Source: a virus. From it: a DNA stretch of 56,120 nucleotides. Positions 28,271-37,298 of the stretch are shown piece after piece (the stretch's first letter is position 1; every line of letters begins with the position of its first letter). The stretch spans positions 1-56,120 of the IMG/VR virus record IMGVR_UViG_3300036759_000011; one strand, 5' to 3'. Both the position numbers and the translations under genes were made by a program. A model generated the notes under the pieces. That model saw only the letters and a list, made by a program, of their open reading frames with translations, did no database searches and was not told the origin of the DNA.

Positions 28271-29159
28271 GAACGAACACGGTGTTCTGACTATTCTTGT
28301 TTCGGAGCCGTCGCATAACTTCGCCGCCATTAGAGTTATCCGACATGGACGTATTGCCTTCGATAGCATTAAAGCTTGGTGATGTAGTCCAATCCTCGAA
28401 AAATCCTACGTGGTCGAATTCACCATTATAATCCCAATCGTAGCAGACTAGATCACCCGCCTTTGGGCTACTTGTAATACTTAGTCCATTATAGCCCATC
28501 CGAGCATCGTTCACGATGTATGGAACGTAGCTGTACCGCGATCCCCTGGCGAAGCTATTAGTGGGATTACCACTTAGTTGATCGCAATATGTGCAGAAGA
28601 TTGCACACCAAGGGACGCCATTCATTCCATACCAAGCACCAAATTCTTGCATATTCGAGCCAGCAGGATTCTCTTTCATACCAATATAAGAGACAGCCTT
28701 AGTCATTCTAGCCTGTGCCGAAGTGCTGCCCGAAGGTGGTGGATTGGGATTTCCTCCGAATCTATCCCATGCTGCGTTAATAAGCTCAACAGCTCTTGCA
28801 TCCATTGCCATTTCGCCCTCATGTGGCCCTGGTGGGCAACGAATGCTTCGTAGTGTGTTGAATGTAGATTCCCCAACCCATCCCGTTGAGTTGAGATTCT
28901 GCTGTCTCTGTATTCCCGCAACTCCACTATTGATAACATCTGATCCCTTACCGTGAGCAAAAGCATTACTATAAGCTTGATCAAATTGTTGCCATTCCCA
29001 ACGTTGTGCTCTACTCACGGTTCTTTTGATAGCTTCAACGTCTGAGCCATCGACAGATGGAGTGTGACCTTTAACATCAGGCGGATACAATGGTCGCGGA
29101 AAACCCTTCACAGCAACCATCGGTCCACCCTTATACGGCTCTTCCCACCAGTCAGTCAT
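28257..29159 (-). CDS. CHAP-domain endolysin
   Basis: A 300-residue lysin. The N-terminal 110 residues look like a peptidoglycan-binding-like helical domain (EAIKRTVSRAQRWEWQQFDQ, GVAGIQRQQNLNSTGWVGES). After a Pro/Ser linker (PNPPPSGSTS), the C-terminal part is a CHAP amidase/endopeptidase: GVPWCAIFCTYC with catalytic Cys185, DHVGFFEDW with His250, and NAIEGNTS with the third polar residue. It degrades host peptidoglycan at lysis. It is coupled to both neighbours by short overlaps. Confidence 0.85.
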   Translation of the reverse strand: MTDWWEEPYKGGPMVAVKGFPRPLYPPDVKGHTPSVDGSDVEAIKRTVSRAQRWEWQQFDQAYSNAFAHGKGSDVINSGVAGIQRQQNLNSTGWVGESTFNTLRSIRCPPGPHEGEMAMDARAVELINAAWDRFGGNPNPPPSGSTSAQARMTKAVSYIGMKENPAGSNMQEFGAWYGMNGVPWCAIFCTYCDQLSGNPTNSFARGSRYSYVPYIVNDARMGYNGLSITSSPKAGDLVCYDWDYNGEFDHVGFFEDWTTSPSFNAIEGNTSMSDNSNGGEVMRRLRNKNSQNTVFVRVAE

Positions 29160-29419
29160 AGCTCATGCCAGATAGTGACTTCTCGTGCTCCTACTGTACC
29201 GTTATCTGGTACATGCTGTACTACTTCCCATCTGATAGTACCAACCATCGGATAATCTAGATTGAGTCTGATCGGACCATACTGAATTACGGTTCTATGG
29301 AAATACTCACGGATGATCGAATCAAGCTCACTCTGTGGTTCGAGATTAGTCATATGCTCCTGAAGTTCACGATCAGGAGTCCAAATCCTCCTAAGTTTTT
29401 CAAATGGGCTGACGGTCAT
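29156..29419 (-). CDS. Small hypothetical late protein (87 aa)
   Basis: ATGA-coupled to both the upstream fibre gene and the endolysin. MTVSPFEKLRRIWTPDRELQ, then SELDSIIREYFHRTV and a beta-rich end (GTIRWEVVQHVP). No family recognised; position suggests a fibre or lysis accessory. Confidence 0.6.
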   Translation of the reverse strand: MTVSPFEKLRRIWTPDRELQEHMTNLEPQSELDSIIREYFHRTVIQYGPIRLNLDYPMVGTIRWEVVQHVPDNGTVGAREVTIWHEL

Positions 29420-30507
29420 GCGATCCTCATAATCTTATTCACGATGATGGTAGGCTGCATACTCGTGTGAGCCACGGTGGATCCAGATGTACCACCAGCC
29501 GGCGAAGTGGTGAATGTATGAGTATGGGCACCAGACGCAATCGAGTGTGTATGGACGGCCACGCTGTCAAAACCGCCCACAGCGCCCATAGGCTGAGAAG
29601 CTGAATATGGGCCTTGGGTAAGCACGTTATTACTAGATGGGCCTGTGCTTCCACCGTGGTTATGTGCTGGGCTTTCAGCGTTCGTTGTACCACCATGAGT
29701 GTGGACGGGCATCTGTGCTGTGGTTAGTACGACTCCCTCAGCTCCACATACGGCACCAACGGTTTGACCGTTAATACCAGAAATGGCAACAGTCAATCTA
29801 CCGGCGGGAGTACCCCCCATATTATCAGCGCCAACGCCGATCCTACTCCGATAATCAGGCAAATTAAAAGTAGTACTTCCATCGCCATTACCATGTGGGT
29901 ATCCTGAGTTGGAAGCGATTGTGTGAAGGGTAGCGTAGTTGGTGCGGCTGATAGCTTGTCCGTAAGCTAGCGTGCCCCAAGGAGGCATCTGAGAGCTAGC
30001 CCAAGGCCAATCAATAACACCACCAATAGGAATAGCCGGAACGTCGAAACCCAGCTTAATAGCCGTAACGGCATGGTCAGCGATTTTGGGAGTAGTAACT
30101 GCACTGTCAGCAAGATCAGCAGCAACGATAGTACCATCAACAATCTTAGCTGAAGTGACTGCGCCATCAGCCATCTTAATCGTGGTGACTGCACCATCAT
30201 GTAGCTTGGGTGTGGTGACGGAGCCGTCTGCAAGATCAGGCGTATCCCACGGCCCCGTAGAACCGATCTGCACCCAATCCGAGCCAGTATCGTAGTAATG
30301 CTTACCGTTATCGGTAGCATACCACATTCTACCTTCAATGCCTAGCGTGCTTGGTGTGCTAGGTGGTCTGGAAGCTAACGCTCCCTGATCGTACATGAGA
30401 GAATTTTCCAGACCAGCAACAACGGCACCAATATCCCGCGGAACGTCAGCACTATCGTGACGATCAGGGTCGGGATAGACAACTCCGTAACGTGTGCTAA
30501 CTAGCAA
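29416..30507 (-). CDS. Tail fibre with collar domain
   Basis: A 363-residue protein. Residues about 95-150 contain short repeats of the type DGAVTTxKxADGAVT, a beta-helical fibre shaft motif. The C-terminal half is a phage tail collar domain (GGVIDWPWASSQMPPWGTLA, DYRSRIGVGADNMGG) ending with HTH-x-G and MQPTIIVNKIMRIA, as in many fibre tips. It is probably a receptor-binding fibre. It shares the collar and the G-S-H/MPPYTVV-x-x-I-I type ending with the product at 31232. Confidence 0.82.
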   Translation of the reverse strand: MLVSTRYGVVYPDPDRHDSADVPRDIGAVVAGLENSLMYDQGALASRPPSTPSTLGIEGRMWYATDNGKHYYDTGSDWVQIGSTGPWDTPDLADGSVTTPKLHDGAVTTIKMADGAVTSAKIVDGTIVAADLADSAVTTPKIADHAVTAIKLGFDVPAIPIGGVIDWPWASSQMPPWGTLAYGQAISRTNYATLHTIASNSGYPHGNGDGSTTFNLPDYRSRIGVGADNMGGTPAGRLTVAISGINGQTVGAVCGAEGVVLTTAQMPVHTHGGTTNAESPAHNHGGSTGPSSNNVLTQGPYSASQPMGAVGGFDSVAVHTHSIASGAHTHTFTTSPAGGTSGSTVAHTSMQPTIIVNKIMRIA

Positions 30508-30527
30508 TCTCTCTCTCCCTCCCTTCG

Positions 30528-31232
30528 TTACGCTCCGGGTTGATCTTCCACGACGCCCTGATACGTGGCGTACTTGGTATACACAACGCCGTAACTAGCA
30601 TTATTGTGATAAAGCTGGTCGTAATCTTGGCCTGTGGCCGTCACATAGCGGAGGACGATTCCCGCGGGCTTCTGGGCGATAATATCTTTAAGCGTTTGTG
30701 CTGGATCGGGAGTCTCACTAGCATATGTGATGATAGTAAGACCGTATGGTGGCTCAGCCGGACAAGCTGCGTGATCGCGCTCTCTAAATACAACAGTCTT
30801 ACGCCCGGTAAGATGGAGAGCAGCGGCGCGCTTAATCTGATCCACTGTACCACGTTCTAGATTAGTAGAAGCTCTAATCCTATCACGCTGTTCTTCGTCT
30901 GTTAGACCTGGAACAACTCCGGTTCCCAGAAACTGCGCGATATAGGGGAGTCCCTTGTTGGGGATCCTATTCAGATCAACTAGAACAGACCAGCCGACTT
31001 CCCCATTCAAAGTATCCCTAGCGAGGAATTCTACCTCCTTAAACATTTCCCCAACCGCTCTAATATAGATCATGAAGTCATCAGTCATAACGACATTCAT
31101 AGCATCTATAATAGGATCAGGAAATGTATTTACATACTCTTCCGGAGTCGCAGGTTCTACCGGGGCAGCTACACGGAAGCCTCTATAAAAGCCCGATCCG
31201 TAATACCCCATTCCATATTCAGTGCCAGCCAT
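30528..31232 (-). CDS. Baseplate-fibre linker, P2 gpI-like tail protein
   Basis: A 234-residue protein between baseplate J and fibres, the place of gpI-type proteins. Helical N-terminal half (FPDPIIDAMNVVMTDDFMIY, AVGEMFKEVEFLARDTLNGE), then LPYIAQFLGTGVVPGLTDEE and RDRIRASTNLERGTVDQIKR, close to the pattern of phage tail protein I/DUF2313. It probably anchors fibres to the baseplate. It overlaps the fibre gene at 31232 by one base. Confidence 0.65.
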   Translation of the reverse strand: MAGTEYGMGYYGSGFYRGFRVAAPVEPATPEEYVNTFPDPIIDAMNVVMTDDFMIYIRAVGEMFKEVEFLARDTLNGEVGWSVLVDLNRIPNKGLPYIAQFLGTGVVPGLTDEEQRDRIRASTNLERGTVDQIKRAAALHLTGRKTVVFRERDHAACPAEPPYGLTIITYASETPDPAQTLKDIIAQKPAGIVLRYVTATGQDYDQLYHNNASYGVVYTKYATYQGVVEDQPGA

Positions 31233-32197
31233 TAGAGCTTAATGATCCTAGTAACCACAGTATAGGGCGGCATGATAGAATGTGATCCACCGCCACCAGT
31301 GTTATTACTGATAGTCCCACCAATAGTGGGGAAGCTTGTTGCTCCGCCAACTCCACCGCCACAAATCGGGGATGAGTTTGGGCCACCCGATACTGCGGTG
31401 AATGCTGAGGTAGCATATCCGCCACCGCTACCAAAGCTGCCCGTGCCGAATGATGTATAGTTGTGAGTATGGCTGGGCAAGCTGATGTTGTGACTGTGTG
31501 CATGATCCGGCAGAGTTAGTGCGTGTGGATGCGTGTGAGCAGGGATCTGTGCGGCCGTTAGAGTAACGGTCTTTGCTCCGCCAGTTTGTCCTACCGTAGC
31601 AAACTCTGTCTGACCTGAATCGACGCTGAAGTTGGCAACACCCTTGGGTGGAACGTTGAAATGGCTGCCATCCACAGCACCCCATCTCGTACCAATCGCA
31701 GCGAACAACGCATCATAAGTTCCACCCGTTCGTGGATACGAAGCACCATTGCACAAGACCCAACCAGATGGGGCAGCAGTTCCACCATAATCGATCATCA
31801 TTCCTGGCAGGAATGTGGTAATAGTAGCCCATACGGGCGCACCACTCTGGGCCATAACTACTTGACCGTCTGATCCAACCGGGATTGGATAAGCAGGCGC
31901 TCCCGGAATACCTTGTGGGCCTACAACACCCTGAATACCTTGCGGACCAGTTGGGCCTGCTGGACCTACTGGACCAGTTGGGCCTGCTGGACCCGTAGGA
32001 CCAGCCAATCCACCTTCAGCAGCAGTAATTCTGGCTGCGACAGTGGCAGCACCACCCTGTGGATTCAGACCAAGCGTAGACTCAATCGCATTAACAGCGC
32101 TCGCAATTAGATTATGCGTGTCCGCATGGTCATGCTCCATGAGAGTGTCGTCATTTTTATTGGACGGGAGGTTATCTAGAGTGGTTGGATATGCCAT
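31232..32197 (-). CDS. Tail fibre with collagen-like segment and collar domain
   Basis: A 321-residue fibre. Residues about 70-98 are collagen-like (GPTGPAGPTGPVGPAGPTGP, then GIQG). From residue 130, GMMIDYGGTAAPSGWVLCNG, YPRTGGTYDALFAAIGTRWG and FNVPP form the phage tail collar domain. A Gly-rich tip with His repeats (HTHPHALTLPDHAHSHNI) coordinates metal in related fibres. Together with the product at 29416 it should determine adsorption. Confidence 0.85.
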   Translation of the reverse strand: MAYPTTLDNLPSNKNDDTLMEHDHADTHNLIASAVNAIESTLGLNPQGGAATVAARITAAEGGLAGPTGPAGPTGPVGPAGPTGPQGIQGVVGPQGIPGAPAYPIPVGSDGQVVMAQSGAPVWATITTFLPGMMIDYGGTAAPSGWVLCNGASYPRTGGTYDALFAAIGTRWGAVDGSHFNVPPKGVANFSVDSGQTEFATVGQTGGAKTVTLTAAQIPAHTHPHALTLPDHAHSHNISLPSHTHNYTSFGTGSFGSGGGYATSAFTAVSGGPNSSPICGGGVGGATSFPTIGGTISNNTGGGGSHSIMPPYTVVTRIIKL

Positions 32198-32205
32198 ACT
32201 CTCTC

Positions 32206-33909
32206 CTAGGCCAAACTAGTACTGACGGTAATCGCGCCAGGTCTGGTAAGTGGGATAGCTCCAGGAAGTTGGATATCAGCTTCAGCCATAGTACCCCCCG
32301 TTATTCTCATAGTCAAACCTCCCGGCGTAATATAATTAACGCCATCCACGGCATTGATTACCTGGCTCACTTCGTACTTGCGAACTACTGAAATATTATA
32401 CCAGGTATGTGTATCTACAGCTTTATCTGTGCCCCCAGGAGGTTGTCCCCATGCAGATGGTTCCAGATAATCTTGAACAGCTTTCGCTACGGATTCCTGC
32501 ACAACTAGAGGATCATACCCATTGAGGATGGTTACCTGGGCAGTAACATCGATTAAGCTATAATTGGGGTCAATCACATTCACCACGAAATTGACCTCTC
32601 TCAAGCTTTCCAGATACTCACTTACCGCACTCTTAGCTGGGATAGAAATAGCTTCCCCAGCCTGATCCACACATGCGAGCACAACAGTTCTTGGGTTATT
32701 GAATTCTGTGGTAATTCCGCCAGGCGCCCAAACTATGCTCGATCCTCTATGGAGCGAAGCTTTATCAACAAAAACAAACTCACCGGCACCGGGACCTTGC
32801 ACAAAAGCCCGCACACCAACGAAAGCTGTGTTTATCGGAGCTACCCCCAAGACAGTATAAGCAGTCCAAGCAGAAGTAGAGTTATTGGCGAGAGTTCCTT
32901 GTACAGTGCCGACAAGTGTTCCGCCTGAATTAAAGAATCCAAGCTCCGCTCTACAAGCTCGCGTAGCACCCACAGGATTGGCTTTGATCGAAACTATACC
33001 AGTCCAAGTTTCGTTTGGCAGAGCAGCAATCGCACCCGCTCCTGAGCTAGCACTAGGAGCACGGGCAACCATGTCTCCACCAGTAGCAGTCATTTTTAGA
33101 GATGCGATACCGTCAGCAGCTTCTGCGGTGGATCTGGCGATTGTACAAGCTGATACCACAGCCCAACCTGTCGCATCAGTCTCAACACTCGCTGAGTTTG
33201 CCGACAAAGCGTTATAATCTGGATTATATCCATCGAAAGCTACTGCACGCCACACAGGAGAAACATTACGGGCTAGGTCAGCATAATCTTGTGGAAGGAT
33301 CGGAGTCCTTGTGAGTAGAGCAAGCTGACCAATTAGCCTATCCAGATAGTCGGGATCAGTCTCCTGATCTTGCCCACCAACGGTCTGCCCTGTGAGCGTG
33401 ACTGAATCAACATAATCCAGAATATCCAGTAGTTCAACAGGAGTACCAATACCACCGAGTCCAGACCCGGAAGATCCTTCGGCGATAGCTATAATAACTA
33501 CAGCACCGGGATCGGTCGAAGTTAGACCCGGAGGTATCGTGACTTCGTTAAGAGTAGCAAATGGAATAGAAGCTCCCGTGGCATCTCTAACAACTACTTG
33601 CGTGCCTACAGGGATAGTATATCCAGCAGAATCACGCGTTACCCACGTAGTATTCCCCTGTGCTGCCGTTCCCTCGATGGGAGGAATATTCATCAGAGAC
33701 GCGCCGAAGTACCTGAAAATTGTATCAGGAACCCTAGATGCGACACTAATTAGGTCGGAAGTCTCAGTTGAGATTGCTTCCGCCAGCCAAACATCAAGAT
33801 TTCCCTCAGCCGGTTCCCAACCAGTGACATGAGATTCCAGGTAGTTATATACAAGCTGCAGAAGTGTAGCTTCGTTAGTTTGTACAGGATATGTAATATA
33901 GAGCGCCAT
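32206..33909 (-). CDS. Baseplate J-like protein with inserted carbohydrate-binding-like domain
   Basis: A 567-residue baseplate wedge protein. Baseplate_J signatures: GTAAQGNTTWVTRDSAGYTI, PVGTQVVVRDATGASIPFAT, GQVVGGQ-type loop near TDPDYLDRLIGQ, and a C-terminal VEVSxxRP-like end. Between residues about 240 and 395 sits an extra segment rich in Thr, Ala, Gly and Trp (ARSTAEAADGIASLKMTATG, AELGFFNSGGTLVGTVQGT) with the look of a CBM_4_9-type jelly roll. The insertion may bind host glycans. Immediately downstream of gp25-like. Confidence 0.85.
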   Translation of the reverse strand: MALYITYPVQTNEATLLQLVYNYLESHVTGWEPAEGNLDVWLAEAISTETSDLISVASRVPDTIFRYFGASLMNIPPIEGTAAQGNTTWVTRDSAGYTIPVGTQVVVRDATGASIPFATLNEVTIPPGLTSTDPGAVVIIAIAEGSSGSGLGGIGTPVELLDILDYVDSVTLTGQTVGGQDQETDPDYLDRLIGQLALLTRTPILPQDYADLARNVSPVWRAVAFDGYNPDYNALSANSASVETDATGWAVVSACTIARSTAEAADGIASLKMTATGGDMVARAPSASSGAGAIAALPNETWTGIVSIKANPVGATRACRAELGFFNSGGTLVGTVQGTLANNSTSAWTAYTVLGVAPINTAFVGVRAFVQGPGAGEFVFVDKASLHRGSSIVWAPGGITTEFNNPRTVVLACVDQAGEAISIPAKSAVSEYLESLREVNFVVNVIDPNYSLIDVTAQVTILNGYDPLVVQESVAKAVQDYLEPSAWGQPPGGTDKAVDTHTWYNISVVRKYEVSQVINAVDGVNYITPGGLTMRITGGTMAEADIQLPGAIPLTRPGAITVSTSLA

Positions 33910-34256
33910 TACACAGAGCCACCCGCGCCTCTTAGGGAAATGATATCCTGAAGCTTTGCTATCAGAGGATCAGCCGAATCGGGATGCTGAGACAAAATCT
34001 GCACAGCCCTAGATTCCCAGAGTTCCACGGAATTGATAATCAATTGGAGGTTAAGCGGCTGATTTTCAAACACTTGACTTGGTGTCCCGAATGTAGGAAC
34101 CTCCACCCGAGTCCTAGGCTCGACAAGCAAAGATACGAGCACACAATCAACTACATCATCTAGGGAATCTTGCTCGTTTACGACAGCGTGGCTATCCGTT
34201 ATATAGGAAAACCTAAACGGATAAGCGAAATGCGGAACTTCTACTTCAGTAGCCAT
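33909..34256 (-). CDS. gp25-like baseplate wedge protein
   Basis: A 115-residue protein, GPW/gp25 family: FRFSYITDSHAVVNEQDSL, VSLLVEPRTRVEVPTFGTPS and INSVELWESRAVQILSQHP match the order of conserved blocks (N-terminal strand, R-x-x-x-P-x-F-G, helix with E-x-R-V). It joins the wedge to the tail sheath. Single-base overlaps on both sides. Confidence 0.88.
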   Translation of the reverse strand: MATEVEVPHFAYPFRFSYITDSHAVVNEQDSLDDVVDCVLVSLLVEPRTRVEVPTFGTPSQVFENQPLNLQLIINSVELWESRAVQILSQHPDSADPLIAKLQDIISLRGAGGSV

Positions 34257-34513
34257 TATGTACTAAAAGGCCACCATGCGATTACCCATGCCAGCCCCCT
34301 ATTGTCGTATTGCACCAGACACTCATCTCCTCTATTCGGTAGAGTAGCTGAATCCCTGGACTGCCATCTACAAGGACCGATTCGGTTAGGAGAGAAATCG
34401 GGGAGAATGACCCAAGCCCTCTCAGTGTAATCAGTCACATCTACCGCGAATTGACCAAACCACAGAGAAGCGGGTACATTCGGCTTCGTGAATTGCTCAC
34501 GCATCATACTCAT
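34256..34513 (-). CDS. Small baseplate protein, OB-fold-like
   Basis: Start chosen at ATG 34513, 7 bases after GGAG; the frame is open further but would lie inside the hub gene. The 85 residues (WFGQFAVDVTDYTERAWVIL, CLVQYDNRGLAWVIAWWPF) are beta-rich. A short OB-like protein between the hub and gp25 is where baseplate assembly protein V or a spike stub is found. Family not certain. Confidence 0.6.
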   Translation of the reverse strand: MSMMREQFTKPNVPASLWFGQFAVDVTDYTERAWVILPDFSPNRIGPCRWQSRDSATLPNRGDECLVQYDNRGLAWVIAWWPFST

Positions 34514-34515
34514 AG

Positions 34516-36612
34516 TTACGCTCCTACGTGGATATGGTCCGTATGATCGTCGGTGATGGAAGTCGTAGGTGCTCCATGATTCCATTGATGCTTACGAACT
34601 TCGTCATCATCGTAGCCTACACCATTGCAGATAATTTGGCTGGGATTGACGGAATGCAGAGCATCCATCAATTCAATAGCCCATTGCTTACCTGTGGGGG
34701 AAGATACTCCCAAATTAGCTACACCCGCTCCAGGTTTACCTAGACGACCGATATCCATAGCGCCACCCTCAGCATGTTCGCTTCGTCTAGTAGTCCCCTT
34801 AACCAAACAATCATGATCTTCGCACAACGCATTTAGATAGATGATCCATCCAGAATCCAGAATCCATAACATAATTTGCAGAAGCTTTGTTTGCGGTACT
34901 ACAGTATCTCCACAAGGTCCCTTCCAAGGTATACCCTCAGCAGCCTTTCGTAGCTGTGATAGGGGGCTAGGTCCGCCAATCAAGCGACCTTGCTTTTCAT
35001 ACTGCATAATTCTATTAGCCAATTCCTTGATAGGACCTTTAACAAGCTTGGCATCGGATTCTGTAAGACCTTGCTGTTGTGCGAGGGAGGGAGCACCATA
35101 TGCTCCCTTTGCAGAGGCAAGCTCGTCTTGATAAGGCTCTGGGAACTGTGGAGAAGGCTTTTTAAGGGTGATTGTCCCATGTGGAGAAAACATATCCCGT
35201 TCTACTGTCTCGACAAGCCAGCGACCGTCCCACGGTCCCATACCTTCTAGCCTCACGACACAGCCGGGAGGAACAGCATATCTTCCCATTCTCAGACTTA
35301 CTTGAAGAGTAGCGGCAGGCTTGTTAGTATCGTAATCCCCACTAATATCGTCGATGCCGTCGCTTTCCTCAGACCATACAGCCCGAGGCGCTGAGTTGAA
35401 TAGATCCCGCTCATCCATATAATAGAACGTTCCACTGATAAAAAATGCTCGCCAATTAACCTTGTCGGCAAGTCTTTGAATACAAGTCCAAGTATCTTCG
35501 GGCAGCCATTTTGTATTCTTATCGGTGGGCATAATTCCACGCCAGTAGTGATAATCGCCGCCTTCTGTTGCCTCGTACACATGTTGCATATTGGCGTTCT
35601 TTTCAACTGGCCCAGGATCGACGGGATTACCAGTAGCCAATCCCCATGCGGCAACCCAACGCTCCCCCTCTGTGCGCCATCGACCGTAAGCGTTGGGCTT
35701 TCCACTGTTCTGTACTTTCTGACACAAGTCGTTGTAACTAAGATTAGGATCTCTCAAATCCCAATCGACGGCTTTGACGAACCACGCTGCGGAATCTGTA
35801 GAAGGATCACCAGTGGCAGGCCACCACTTGGGATTTTGCTGAAAATCCCCCACAGCAGTATCGTCCGTACCCACATCTTCACCAATCCGAGATTCTGTAA
35901 TTACGGTCATCATTGAGCAAACCATGATCTTCTTTTTGTGGGGATTGCTCTTATCGATCATAGAATCCCCGGTATTCAGAATAGCCGTGGCGTGTTCGCG
36001 CTGCTTCATAGTAGCAGGAGAGCCTTTAACGGTCAGTCTCTCGCTGGCCGCCACGCCTGGTACCCTCTGAGGATCAACTCCTGGATAAACATATTGATCT
36101 TTCTGATTAAAGATAGGCTGCCTCTTGTGAAGCTCTGGGATATAATAGGGAATGAAAATTTCTCTTACTTCCTTGAGCATACCAACAATGAATTCGGCCC
36201 GAGTCATTTGGGTGCGCGCAACCGGGCCTTTCACATTCTTATACCTACGGAGGATCGCAACCTCACGTTCCTCAAACGTGAGGTTGAGAGTCCTTCCCTG
36301 TTTCTCAAGTCTTTGATATCTCCACCACAGGCCATCGATCTGTACGTCTAAATTTCTAGCCGACAGACGACCAGATCTAAGTAGAGTCAGCTTGGGATCT
36401 TCAACGCCAACTACTAGCGTGCTGGCACCATCAATCGTTCTCGATACCTGTGCGCTAACGATTGATTCTGACAGCTTAACTGCTAATTTGCCGTCCATTT
36501 GAGTATGAAATTGATTAATATCAACATCTTTGCCCAGGAGTTGTTGCTGAGTCAGTTCGACCTGACTAATCTCCATAGGCCGTACTAGTTTCTGTTGACC
36601 GGAAGAAGGCAT
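34516..36612 (-). CDS. Baseplate hub with lysozyme-like and M15 peptidase-like domains
   Basis: A 698-residue protein. Residues 1-200 and 380-480 show the late-control-D/gp27-like hub fold (VSRTIDGASTLVVGVEDPKL, LRMGRYAVPPGCVVRLEGMG, DGRWLVETVERDMFS). Residues about 235-330 are a transglycosylase-like insert (ESRIGEDVG, GDFQQNPKWWP, AAWFVKAV). The C-terminus is a D-Ala-D-Ala carboxypeptidase M15-like zinc domain (SEHAEGGAMDIG near 613-624, HTDHIHVG at 690-697). It should centre the baseplate and cut the cell wall at infection. Confidence 0.8.
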   Translation of the reverse strand: MPSSGQQKLVRPMEISQVELTQQQLLGKDVDINQFHTQMDGKLAVKLSESIVSAQVSRTIDGASTLVVGVEDPKLTLLRSGRLSARNLDVQIDGLWWRYQRLEKQGRTLNLTFEEREVAILRRYKNVKGPVARTQMTRAEFIVGMLKEVREIFIPYYIPELHKRQPIFNQKDQYVYPGVDPQRVPGVAASERLTVKGSPATMKQREHATAILNTGDSMIDKSNPHKKKIMVCSMMTVITESRIGEDVGTDDTAVGDFQQNPKWWPATGDPSTDSAAWFVKAVDWDLRDPNLSYNDLCQKVQNSGKPNAYGRWRTEGERWVAAWGLATGNPVDPGPVEKNANMQHVYEATEGGDYHYWRGIMPTDKNTKWLPEDTWTCIQRLADKVNWRAFFISGTFYYMDERDLFNSAPRAVWSEESDGIDDISGDYDTNKPAATLQVSLRMGRYAVPPGCVVRLEGMGPWDGRWLVETVERDMFSPHGTITLKKPSPQFPEPYQDELASAKGAYGAPSLAQQQGLTESDAKLVKGPIKELANRIMQYEKQGRLIGGPSPLSQLRKAAEGIPWKGPCGDTVVPQTKLLQIMLWILDSGWIIYLNALCEDHDCLVKGTTRRSEHAEGGAMDIGRLGKPGAGVANLGVSSPTGKQWAIELMDALHSVNPSQIICNGVGYDDDEVRKHQWNHGAPTTSITDDHTDHIHVGA

Positions 36613-37298
36613 TATGGAATGTGTTTGATAAGCTTGGGGAGCTTCTTCGTATCTCTGATGTTATTCACGTCGGCAATGGTCTGTGCCATATTAGCATCAC
36701 CATACCAAGTAATAGCAAGCTTCTTAAGCGTGTCCCCCTTCTTCACATGATATGGAGCAGTCGGTTTCGGAGACAAACCCTTGTTGGCTCCAGTGACTAC
36801 AGCTCTGTCGGGATTGACATACTCGATCAGCGTGAGGACAACATCTTGTCTCACCCTTGCGGCCGTTACTCCCTCTTGCTTTTCGGCACCAAGCATCATC
36901 CAGATGGTCTTATCACCAAACTCAATGTTGTTGATGATCCACTCGGTAGTGCTCATGGGATATGGCAGGGCTTGTCCGGTGATCTTTACTACAGGAGGTT
37001 CCTCCTGAACCGCCTTGATCTGATCCTTTGGCAGAGCCATCCATACTAATTCCCGGATCTTCGGTTCTTGATCTTCGGGACTGTCGTTCTGGCCGGTAGC
37101 CCATCCATCAAACAAGATAGCAATAGTAGCCCCAAAGGGATTTCTTCCCTTCCATTCTGTCAAGCCTTTCTTGCGAGGTCTGGTTACTACTTCCCAACCG
37201 CCAAAACCTTCAGTGATCTTGATGGGAGTTTCATCAAGTAATACAGTCACTTGATGAATACCGTCAGTCGAGGCGATCATAATTTCACCAGGATCCAT
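36612..37298 (-). CDS. LysM-containing baseplate/tail protein
   Basis: A 228-residue protein whose C-terminus is a LysM domain: PYHVKKGDTLKKLAITWYGD, ANMAQTIADVNNI. N-terminal beta-rich domain (QVTVLLDETPIKITEGFGGW, GATIAILFDGWATGQ). It occupies the place of gp53-like/LysM proteins that link the tail tube tip to the hub. The LysM may bind peptidoglycan or tail partners. Confidence 0.8.
   Translation of the reverse strand: MDPGEIMIASTDGIHQVTVLLDETPIKITEGFGGWEVVTRPRKKGLTEWKGRNPFGATIAILFDGWATGQNDSPEDQEPKIRELVWMALPKDQIKAVQEEPPVVKITGQALPYPMSTTEWIINNIEFGDKTIWMMLGAEKQEGVTAARVRQDVVLTLIEYVNPDRAVVTGANKGLSPKPTAPYHVKKGDTLKKLAITWYGDANMAQTIADVNNIRDTKKLPKLIKHIP

Noticed and set aside
28265-28290. GAACACGGTGTTC palindrome as another LexA-type box
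   Set aside because: The spacing between half-sites is five, not four, and it lies within the endolysin coding sequence.
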